Shown piece by piece: positions 1 through 4,798 of a stretch of 5,001 bases of DNA. Position 1 is the first letter of the stretch. Each line of letters opens with the position of its first letter. The stretch is from Actinomycetota bacterium (lineage in GTDB: Bacteria; Actinomycetota; Thermoleophilia; Gaiellales; Gaiellaceae), in the NCBI GenBank assembly GCA_013696185.1, contig JACCZA010000360.1, forward strand, positions 1 to 5,001, in the 5' to 3' direction. Below the pieces are notes generated by a model that was not told the origin of the DNA, ran no database searches, and saw nothing but the letters and a program-made list of their open reading frames with translations. The position numbers and the translations under genes were made by a program.

Positions 1-282
1 GGGCACGGCATGGACGCCGACGTCCTGCGCGAGGCGGGAATCGCCGACGCCGACGCGGTCGTGGTCGCGACGAACGGCGACAACACGAACCTCGTGATCG
101 CGCAGGTGGCGCAGAAGCGGTTCGGCATCGACTGCACCGTCGTGCGCATCCTCGATCCCGCGCGCGCCGCCTTCTACGAGACCCTGGGGTTGAGGACGAT
201 TTGTCCGACGAAGACGGCGATCGACGGGCTCGTCAGCGCCGTTCGCTCGCGCGAGCTTCAGCCCGAGCCGGTCGGCGGCTGA
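1..282 (+). CDS. TrkA-type potassium uptake regulatory protein (RCK_N only), 5' truncated by window edge
   Basis: This is the C-terminal 93 residues of a cytoplasmic NAD(H)-binding RCK/KTN protein that gates Trk/Ktr potassium transport. The reading frame is open from base 1, so the ATG at 10 is probably internal. The opening GHGMDADVLREAGI matches the family's GDATDxxVLxxAGI segment that follows the first half of the Rossmann fold, and DAVVVATNGDNTNLVIAQVA matches the next beta-alpha unit. About 50 N-terminal residues, including the GxGxxG loop, should lie upstream. The protein stops soon after the RCK_N fold (ending ELQPEPVGG) and has no TrkA_C domain, unlike the gene that follows. Its stop overlaps the next start (TGATG), so the two are translationally coupled and probably partner as in two-subunit TrkA pairs such as CeoB/CeoC. 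The family call is secure; the exact transporter partner is not visible. Confidence 0.85.
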   Translation, partial: GHGMDADVLREAGIADADAVVVATNGDNTNLVIAQVAQKRFGIDCTVVRILDPARAAFYETLGLRTICPTKTAIDGLVSAVRSRELQPEPVGG

Positions 283-944
283 TGTACGCGCTCATCGCAG
301 GGGGCGGCAAGGTGGGCGCGAACGTGCTGCGGACGCTGCAGCAGCTCGGCCACGAGGCAACGCTGATCGAGCAGCGGCGGGATCGCTACGAGCGGCTCGA
401 GGAGGACTTCGGTCACCGCGTGCAGCAGGGCGACGCGACAGAGATCTACGTGCTCGAGAGGGCGGGTATCAAGCGCCCACCGCACCTCGTCGTGGCGCTC
501 ACCGGTGACGACGAGGACAACCTCGTGATCTGCCAGATCGCGAAGGAGAAGTACGGCGTCGAGAAGGTCGTCGCGCGGGTCAACGACCCCCGCAACCAGG
601 AGCACTTCGACCTGATGGGGATCGCCCCGACGATCTCCGCCACCTCGAGCATCATGGCGCTCGTCCAGCACGAGGTACCCGAGCACCAGCTCGTCCAGCT
701 GCTCGAGCTGCGCAAGGAGAACCTCGAGATCGTCGAGGTGCAGATCGACCGCGACTCGCCGTGCGCAGGCCAGCGCGTCGAGCGCCTCGCGCTGCCCGAG
801 GGCGCCAGGCTGATCTCCGTGATGCGCGGCGGCGAGGCCGAGATCGCCGTGGGCTCGACCGAGCTGCAGCCGGGCGACCAGGTGCTCGCGATCCTGCAGC
901 CCGGCAAAGAAGACGAGCTGCGCAAGGTGCTGCTGCGCAGTTGA
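282..944 (+). CDS. trkA: TrkA family potassium uptake protein (RCK_N + RCK_C)
   Basis: Peripheral cytoplasmic regulator of a Trk/Ktr-type K+ channel or transporter, 220 residues, the normal length for single-unit TrkA proteins. RCK_N spans about residues 1-125: MYALIAGGGKVG carries the GxGxxG dinucleotide loop (G7, G9, G12), E30 ends beta 2 where it normally contacts the ribose, and the GDATE motif lies at 50-54. VVALTGDDEDNLVICQIAK at 70-88 is the typical nucleotide-proximal stretch. TrkA_C spans about 143-219 (EIVEVQI through GDQVLAIL). The ATG at 282 was chosen because it overlaps the upstream stop and begins directly at beta 1; the longer open frame from 201 adds only out-of-frame sequence of the upstream gene. 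Its stop overlaps the TTG start of the next gene. The symbol is by family; ceoB/ceoC-like naming is equally possible. Confidence 0.9.
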   Translation: MYALIAGGGKVGANVLRTLQQLGHEATLIEQRRDRYERLEEDFGHRVQQGDATEIYVLERAGIKRPPHLVVALTGDDEDNLVICQIAKEKYGVEKVVARVNDPRNQEHFDLMGIAPTISATSSIMALVQHEVPEHQLVQLLELRKENLEIVEVQIDRDSPCAGQRVERLALPEGARLISVMRGGEAEIAVGSTELQPGDQVLAILQPGKEDELRKVLLRS

Positions 945-2086
945 GGCGGCTCGGAGCCGCCGCGGCCGCCACCCTCCTCGTTGTTCTCGGACTCGCCCTC
1001 GCGACCGGGTGGAGCTCCGGCGAGACGCGGGAGGCGCGCCCGCCCGCAGGCCCCCAGGTGCGCGAGGGGGCGGCGCGGCGGCGTGTCCCGTACTCGTTCC
1101 GGCGGGTCGCGTCGGGCCTCGTCCTGCCGCTCCATCTGGCGGCGCCGCGTGGTGAGCCGGCGCGGCTCTACGTCGTCGAGCAGGCCGGGCGCATCCGCGT
1201 GCTCGAGCGCGGCAAGCCGCGGGTGGAGCCCTTCCTCGACATTCGCCCGCTCGTGCAGTCGGGCGTCGAGCAGGGCCTCCTGTCGGTCGCCTTCCATCCT
1301 CGCTATGCGGAGAACCGCCGCTTCTACGTCGACTACACCGATCTCGCGGGCGACACGCGGATCGTGGAGTACCGCTCGGACGGGGAGACGGCCCTACCGG
1401 ACACGCGCCGCGAGCTCTTCCGGCTCGAGGACCCCTACTCCAACCACAACGGCGGCAACCTCGTCTTCGGCCCCGACGGCAGGCTCTACGCGGGCATGGG
1501 CGACGGCGGCGGCGGCGGCGACCCCGGCAACCGCTCGCAGAACCCGGCCACCTTCTTCGGCAAGCTCCTGGCCTTCGACGTCGACCGTCCGGACGCCCCG
1601 CCCGAGCAGGTGGCCCGCGGTCTGCGCAATCCCTGGCGGTTCTCCTTCGACCGGGGTACCGGCGACCTCTACATCGGGGACGTCGGCCAGAACGCCTACG
1701 AGGAGATCGACTTCACGCCGAGACGGAGCCCGGGCCTCGAGAACTACGGCTGGGACGTGTACGAGGGGCGCTCGCGCTTCGAGCGGAAGCGGCCCTCGGG
1801 GGGGCGACTCGTGTTTCCGATCGTGCAGTACAGCCGCAGGCTCGGCATCTCGGTGACGGGCGGGTTCGTCTACCGCGGCTCGACGGTGCCGTCCGCCCGC
1901 GGGCGCTACTTCTACGGCGACTTCGGCTCCGGCCGGATCTGGAGCCTGCGCGTCGTGCGGGGCAAGGCGCAGGACGTCCGCCTCGAGCGCTTCCGCGTGG
2001 GCGCCCTCGCGTCGTTCGGGGAGGACGCGGCGGGTGAGCTCTACGCCGTGTCGCTCCACGGCGGCATCTTCAAGCTCGTCGACTGA
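941..2086 (+). CDS. Secreted PQQ-dependent sugar dehydrogenase (glucose/sorbosone dehydrogenase family)
   Basis: A 381-residue protein of the GSDH/HHIP-like six-bladed beta-propeller family (soluble glucose dehydrogenase, YliI/Asd), expected to oxidise aldose sugars outside the membrane with PQQ and Ca2+. The TTG at 941 overlaps the trkA stop (TTGA) and opens a signal peptide: an RR pair, then a hydrophobic run at about 5-22 and no lipobox Cys. Key parts are YSNHNGGNLVFGPDG at 166-180, where H169 aligns with the catalytic His; GMGDGGGGGDPGN at 185-197; GLRNPWRFSFD at 227-237, where R229 aligns with the PQQ-contacting Arg; IGDVGQNAYEEIDF at 245-258; and ENYGWDVYEG at 267-276. Between VDRP and GLRNPW the segment is short and lacks the P-x-DNPF stretch common in relatives. 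An AAGGTG about 11 nt before TTG is a weak SD. No PQQ biosynthesis genes are visible, and substrate is unknown. Confidence 0.88.
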   Translation: MRRLGAAAAATLLVVLGLALATGWSSGETREARPPAGPQVREGAARRRVPYSFRRVASGLVLPLHLAAPRGEPARLYVVEQAGRIRVLERGKPRVEPFLDIRPLVQSGVEQGLLSVAFHPRYAENRRFYVDYTDLAGDTRIVEYRSDGETALPDTRRELFRLEDPYSNHNGGNLVFGPDGRLYAGMGDGGGGGDPGNRSQNPATFFGKLLAFDVDRPDAPPEQVARGLRNPWRFSFDRGTGDLYIGDVGQNAYEEIDFTPRRSPGLENYGWDVYEGRSRFERKRPSGGRLVFPIVQYSRRLGISVTGGFVYRGSTVPSARGRYFYGDFGSGRIWSLRVVRGKAQDVRLERFRVGALASFGEDAAGELYAVSLHGGIFKLVD

Positions 2087-2101
2087 GCGGCGGCGCGGTG
2101 C

Positions 2102-2338
2102 CTACCCGGTGCGGCGGCGGCGCACGTCGGGGCCGCGGTGGCCGAGCGCGGCGTAGGCGAGGGCCTGGAGCGACTCGTTCAGGCTCGACAGCTCGCGCGT
2201 GATCCGCTGGAGGTCGTCCGAGCGGTCGAGTCGCCTGTTCAGGGAGTGCACCTCGTCGCACAGGCGATCGAGCCGCTGGAGCACCGCCTCCAGCTGGCGA
2301 TCGGAGACGTCCTGCCGTGGCCGCTCCATCTGGCCCAT
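2102..2338 (-). CDS. Small coiled-coil protein of unknown function
   Basis: A 78-residue charged protein not recognised as a named family. Residues 13-62 (from DRQLEAVLQRLDRLCDEV to SSLNESLQAL) show heptad-like spacing of Leu/Val/Ile and are predicted to form one or two alpha-helices able to coil; the tail is basic (RRRR at 73-76). There is no signal peptide or membrane segment, so it is probably cytoplasmic. The ATG at 2338 was chosen because it follows the upstream HAD-like stop by one base, which implies translational coupling; a second ATG three codons in (2329) is also possible. It is the last gene of a three-gene minus-strand operon and ends 15 bp from the convergent dehydrogenase stop. 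The longer open frame upstream is the shadow of the HAD-like gene. Being coding is well supported by codon pattern and context; function is not. Confidence 0.7.
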   Translation of the reverse strand: MGQMERPRQDVSDRQLEAVLQRLDRLCDEVHSLNRRLDRSDDLQRITRELSSLNESLQALAYAALGHRGPDVRRRRTG

Positions 2339-2339
2339 C

Positions 2340-2810
2340 CTAGAGAACGAGGAGCTCGGCGCGACTTCGCAGCACCGGCGCGTCCCAGCCGAGTCTCGCC
2401 AGCAGGCGCTCGAGGGCGCCCGCGCCGGCCTCGAGCGCCTCGAGCCGCCGAGTAGCGCCGAGCTGCGAGACGGCCACGCGCGCGAGCGGCTCGGGCGCGT
2501 CGGTGAAGGCGCCGAGCCGCAGGCCACGGCCTGCGAGCCGCCTCAGCGCCGCGCTCGCCTCCGCGTCGGGGCGGAGGTACACCGGGGCCCGCTCCGAGGC
2601 GAAGCGCTCGAGGCCGGCGCGCCAGTCGCCGATCCCGGCCTCGGACCAGCGGTCGAGCTCGGCCGCCGCCTCGCCCCGGTCCTCAGGCAGGGCCGCGAGG
2701 TCGAGCTCGGCGATCGACGCGAACCGCCTGGCGGCGTCGGCGAGCCAGTCCTGCCAGAGCTGCCTCGTGTCGCCGAGCACGCCGTCGAGGTCGAGCGCAA
2801 CCGCGCTCAT
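2340..2810 (-). CDS. Short HAD-like protein, probably lacking motifs III/IV
   Basis: A 156-residue protein of the haloacid dehalogenase-like superfamily, mostly phosphatases. Motif I is clear at the N-terminus: VALDLDGVLGDT, with nucleophile candidate D7 and acid/base candidate D9. A helical cap-like insert follows at about 15-80. Motif II is plausible at LRLGAFTDAP (98-106, T103). The region after it (TRRLEALEAGAGALERLLARLGWDAPVLRSRAELLVL) has no recognisable motif III Lys and no GDxxxD/DD motif IV, and the protein is shorter than typical 200-230 residue HADs. It may be a degenerate or divergent member, binding rather than hydrolysing. The ATG at 2810 overlaps the vanZ-like stop (ATGA) and places motif I at the usual position. 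The superfamily is supported; activity and substrate are unknown. Confidence 0.78.
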   Translation of the reverse strand: MSAVALDLDGVLGDTRQLWQDWLADAARRFASIAELDLAALPEDRGEAAAELDRWSEAGIGDWRAGLERFASERAPVYLRPDAEASAALRRLAGRGLRLGAFTDAPEPLARVAVSQLGATRRLEALEAGAGALERLLARLGWDAPVLRSRAELLVL

Positions 2811-3145
2811 CTGCGTGCCCGCTGCACGAGCAGCACGCCGATCACGATGCCGAACCCGTCGATCGTCACATCGAGCGGCGCGCCGTGGCGCCCCGGGACG
2901 AACGTCTGGTGCAGCTCGTCGCTCACGGCGTAGAGCACGCCCGCGAGCACTGCCGGACCGGCGGGCAGCCCACGCCTCAGCAGCGCGCCGAGCACCGCGT
3001 ACTCCGAGACGTGCGCGAGCTTGCGCAGGGCGACGTCCCACGAGCCGAGGCCGGAGGAGAGGCTCGGCACCGACGAGAGCGCGAAGATGACGCCGGCCCA
3101 GACGACGACCGGCAGCCACGTCGACGCGAGGCGGTTCGCGGGCAC
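2807..3145 (-). CDS. VanZ-like family membrane protein
   Basis: A 112-residue integral membrane protein with the VanZ-like domain. It shows about four hydrophobic segments (roughly 9-25, 45-60, 63-75 and 93-108). Family signatures are WAGVIFALSSVPS (16-28), RKLAHVSEYAVLGALL (41-56), and YAVSDELHQTFVPGRHGAPLDVTIDGFG (72-99), with the conserved KxxH..EY, DExHQ.F.pgR and DvxxDxxG residues. VanZ of enterococci gives low-level teicoplanin resistance by an unknown route; most homologues, including this short stand-alone one, have no established function, so resistance should not be assumed. The start is GTG at 3145: no ATG occurs upstream in frame before sequence unlike the family, and the N-terminus (PANRLASTWLPVVVWAG) fits relatives. 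It is the first gene of the minus-strand operon and overlaps the next by four bases. Confidence 0.85.
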   Translation of the reverse strand: MPANRLASTWLPVVVWAGVIFALSSVPSLSSGLGSWDVALRKLAHVSEYAVLGALLRRGLPAGPAVLAGVLYAVSDELHQTFVPGRHGAPLDVTIDGFGIVIGVLLVQRARR

Positions 3146-3157
3146 CGCACGATGATA
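3145..3157 (-). promoter_or_regulatory. Possible leaderless promoter of the vanZ-like operon (-10 element)
   Basis: On the minus strand TATCAT lies at 3157-3152, a one-mismatch TATAAT and a good TANNNT, ending six bases before the GTG start at 3145. The expected transcription start is therefore at or next to the start codon, as in leaderless mRNAs that are frequent in actinobacteria. No Shine-Dalgarno sits at proper distance from this GTG (an AGGAG is about 20 nt away), which agrees with leaderless initiation. No convincing -35 element is seen. Inferred from position and consensus only. Confidence 0.35.
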
Positions 3158-3164
3158 GGGTCGC

Positions 3165-3325
3165 TCTCCTACATACCGGTGAGCGGTGAGGGAACCCGGT
3201 GCGAGTCCGGGACGGTCCCGCCGCTGTGAGGGGAGACGCTTCGCGCCGAACGCCACTGGCCTGCGGGCTGGGAAGGCGGCGTGGAGGGCGCCCCGAGTCA
3301 GAAAACCTGCCGCCCGCCGTCCACG
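3165..3325 (+). ncRNA. Cobalamin (B12, adenosylcobalamin-type) riboswitch
   Basis: The leader of the DUF4430 operon carries the conserved core of the cobalamin riboswitch. A CCGGT strand (3176-3180) can pair with the CTGCCG arm after the B12 box. GGGAACCCGGTGCGAGTCC begins at 3190: P3 is formed by GGGA 3190-3193 with TCCC 3216-3219, and P4 by CCCGG 3195-3199 with CCGGG 3207-3211. GGTCCCGCCGCTGTGA (3214-3229) is the typical continuation. CCACTGG (from 3253) and GGGAAGGCGGCGTGG (from 3270) match the conserved P6 area. The B12 box AGTCAGAAAACCTGCC is at 3296-3311, nearly consensus. The RNA senses intracellular corrinoid and normally turns expression off when it is plentiful, in line with uptake or B12-dependent genes. 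Outer limits are approximate. No U-tract terminator follows, so translational control is more likely than attenuation. Confidence 0.95.
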
Positions 3326-3333
3326 CTCGAACC

Positions 3334-3352
3334 CCTCGCGGAAGGAGGATTC
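3334..3352 (+). promoter_or_regulatory. Strong Shine-Dalgarno with possible sequestering hairpin (riboswitch expression platform)
   Basis: AAGGAGG at 3342-3348 is the strongest ribosome binding site in the window and fixes the GTG start at 3353 with a four-base spacer. CCTC at 3334-3337 can pair with GAGG at 3345-3348 across a seven-base loop, which would hide the site. Placed 22 nt after the B12 box, it is a plausible translational expression platform for the riboswitch. The stem is only four base pairs, so alternative pairing with the riboswitch arm may also take part. Confidence 0.6.
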
Positions 3353-3949
3353 GTGTTCAGACGTGCCCTTGCCCTCGGGCTGGCAGCTCTCGCCGTCGCC
3401 CTCTTGCCGACCGCCGCCCTCGCGGCTTCTGTCCAGATCCGTGTCGAAGGCGTGACCCGGACGATCTTCGGGGCGGCACCCCCGCGTGTCGAGGCCGCGA
3501 ACGCCCTCGAGGCGCTCGACAAGGCGAGCCTCGGTGCCGAGTTCTACATCCACGTGACGCAGACCTCGTTCGGGCCTTTCGTCGACCAGATCGGCCGCTT
3601 CCCGAGCGCGGGGACGAGCGGCTGGGTCTACAAGGTGAACGGCATCTCCCCACCGGTGGGCGCGGATGCGTACAAGCTCGCAGACGGCGACGTCGTCCTC
3701 TGGTACTACGCGACTTTCGACGCGTCGGGCGCAGGCCAGACCACGCTCGACCTGCGCCGTGACGGGGGGAATTGCTACCGCGTCTTCCGGCAGGACGACA
3801 AGGGCGCGCGGACGGCCGCAGCCGGGGCGACGCTCGCGGTCGACGGCCGCCGCGTCGTCGCCCGGGGCGGGCGGGCCTGTGTCGGCACGCATCGCGGGCT
3901 GGTGCGGGCGACGCTCGCGGGCACGGTCCGCTCGAACGCCGTGCAGTGA
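3353..3949 (+). CDS. Secreted DUF4430 (transcobalamin C-terminal-like) protein
   Basis: A 198-residue exported protein and first gene under the B12 riboswitch. Residues 1-25 are a signal peptide (basic FRR, hydrophobic core, cleavage after ALA at about 24). Residues about 26-122 form a DUF4430 domain, the family structurally related to the C-terminal corrinoid-binding domain of transcobalamin/intrinsic factor: ANALEALDKAS (49-59) and the hallmark SGWVYKVNGISPPVGADAYKLADGDVVLWYYA (89-120), with the W-Y-VNG and DGD-V-W pattern. Residues about 128-198 look like a second small beta domain with two cysteines (C141, C176) that could form a disulfide; no membrane anchor or sortase motif follows. Its likely role is extracellular corrinoid binding or presentation to a transporter; this is inference from family and riboswitch. 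The GTG start follows AAGGAGG by four bases. It overlaps the next gene by GTGA. Confidence 0.88.
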   Translation: MFRRALALGLAALAVALLPTAALAASVQIRVEGVTRTIFGAAPPRVEAANALEALDKASLGAEFYIHVTQTSFGPFVDQIGRFPSAGTSGWVYKVNGISPPVGADAYKLADGDVVLWYYATFDASGAGQTTLDLRRDGGNCYRVFRQDDKGARTAAAGATLAVDGRRVVARGGRACVGTHRGLVRATLAGTVRSNAVQ

Positions 3950-4620
3950 TCCGCCCGCTCCTCGGCGCCCTCCTCCTCGCCGGCTGCGGCGCCGGCGGGG
4001 AGGAGGGCACGGCGTCGCTCTGGATCACGCGAGACCGGGGGGCGAGGGTGCTCTTCCAGGGCGAGGTGCCCGCGGGCGTGACCGTCATGCAGGCGCTCCG
4101 CCGGGAGGCGGAGGTCGAGACCGGCTTCGGCGGGCGCTTCGTCGAGGCGATCGACGGGCTCGAGGGCTCGCAGGAGCGCGACTGGTTCTACTTCGTGAAC
4201 GGCGTGGAGGCTGACCGCGGTGCGACCGACTACCGGCTTCGAGACGGCGAGATCGCCTGGTGGGACTACCGGCGCTGGACGGGGGAGCCCGAGATCGGCG
4301 TCGTCGTGGGCGCGTTTCCCGAGCCGTTCCTGCACGGCTACGACGGTGAGCGCCGGCCCGCGCACGTGCGTTTCGAGCAGCCGTCGCAGGCCGGTGCGGC
4401 GCGCACGCTCGGCAAGCTGATCGGCGCCGCGACGGTCGAGCCGTCGCAAGAGCCCGTGCCGCAGGGCGGGAACGCGCTCCTCCTCGTCGGCGGCGGGAAG
4501 GACTTCCGGGCACGCCTCGCGTCGCCTCGAGGGCCGTACACGTTCGTCCTCGCGGGGGATCCCGCGCGCCTCGCGCGCGACCCGACACTCGCCCGCTTCC
4601 GCTTCACGGGGCTGCCGTGA
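3946..4620 (+). CDS. DUF4430 lipoprotein with unknown C-terminal domain
   Basis: A 224-residue predicted lipoprotein. The N-terminus MIRPLLGALLLAGC ends in a lipobox LAGC (C14), so it should be tethered to the outer face of the cytoplasmic membrane. Residues about 22-112 are a DUF4430 domain: ASLWITRDRGARVLFQ, GVTVMQALRR (44-53), then ERDWFYFVNGVEADRGATDYRLRDGEIAWWDYRRW (77-111), again with the W-FVNG and DGE-I-WW-Y pattern. Residues about 116-224 form an extra region not recognised here (GVVVGAFPEPFLHGYDG at 118-134; GPYTFVLAGDPARLARDPTLARFRF at 196-220). GTG at 3946 overlaps the upstream stop and has no SD, so translation is probably coupled. It may serve as the membrane-bound ligand-capture partner of the secreted DUF4430 protein and the ECF module downstream; the ligand is presumed a corrinoid from the riboswitch. 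Confidence 0.85.
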   Translation: MIRPLLGALLLAGCGAGGEEGTASLWITRDRGARVLFQGEVPAGVTVMQALRREAEVETGFGGRFVEAIDGLEGSQERDWFYFVNGVEADRGATDYRLRDGEIAWWDYRRWTGEPEIGVVVGAFPEPFLHGYDGERRPAHVRFEQPSQAGAARTLGKLIGAATVEPSQEPVPQGGNALLLVGGGKDFRARLASPRGPYTFVLAGDPARLARDPTLARFRFTGLP

Positions 4621-4712
4621 GACTGGGTGCGGTCCCCGGCGCGATCCTGCTTGCGGCGCTCGGAGCGGCGGCGCTCCTCGCGGGGCACGTCGCCACCCTC
4701 GTCGCGCTCGCG

Positions 4713-4798
4713 GCGCTCCTGCTCGCCGTCTGCAGCCGCGCGGAGCGGCGCGCGAGCCCGGCGGCGGCGACGAGGCGATCGTGGTCGAGCAGGAGCGC
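4713..4798. repeat. 13-bp perfect inverted repeat flanking the breakpoint
   Basis: GCGCTCCTGCTCG at 4713-4725 recurs as its reverse complement at 4786-4798 with a 60-bp spacer that contains the breakpoint. Both arms encode ALLL-type helix residues in the two ecfT pieces (plus strand ALLLA, minus strand ALLLD), so in the uninverted gene they would have been a direct repeat. Codon preference for Ala-Leu-Leu-Leu may explain it. Confidence 0.5.
4735..4749. repeat. Small inverted repeat at the presumed inversion breakpoint
   Basis: GCCGC at 4735-4739 is complementary to GCGGC at 4745-4749 around a five-base centre, and CGCGC at 4737-4741 to GCGCG at 4748-4752. The sites coincide with the place where EcfT similarity changes strand. 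Such short GC-rich palindromes are common at this base composition, so the link to the inversion is positional only. Confidence 0.35.

Noticed and set aside
761..940. Longer N-terminus for the sugar dehydrogenase reading frame
   Set aside because: This part is Arg/Ala-rich out-of-frame sequence of trkA; the TTG at 941 starts directly at a signal peptide.
446..1297. Long minus-strand open frame
   Set aside because: Arg/Ser/Pro-rich antisense of trkA and the dehydrogenase with no family pattern; high-GC shadow.
1502..1522. Five-fold GGC tract as a microsatellite
   Set aside because: It encodes the glycine-rich GDGGGGGDPG loop usual for this enzyme family.
1394..2059. Minus-strand 221-residue open frame
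   Set aside because: Antisense of conserved GSDH motifs, which are clearly in the plus frame.
2087..2101. Bidirectional terminator between convergent genes
   Set aside because: Only 15 bp, GC-rich, without a clear stem and T-run on either strand.
2199..2933. Plus-strand open frame across the HAD-like gene
   Set aside because: Opposite strand carries DLDGV, VanZ signatures and start/stop coupling; this frame has no recognisable content.
2807..3145. Glycopeptide resistance gene vanZ
   Set aside because: Only the VanZ-like fold is supported; no other van genes are present and most homologues have no resistance role.
3199..3762. Plus-strand open frame through the riboswitch and DUF4430 gene
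   Set aside because: Would begin inside the aptamer and reads basic low-complexity sequence; the SD and signal peptide select the other frame.
4713..4798. Inverted repeat as a transcription terminator
   Set aside because: 60-bp spacer, no T-tract, and both arms lie in coding sequence for ALLL residues.
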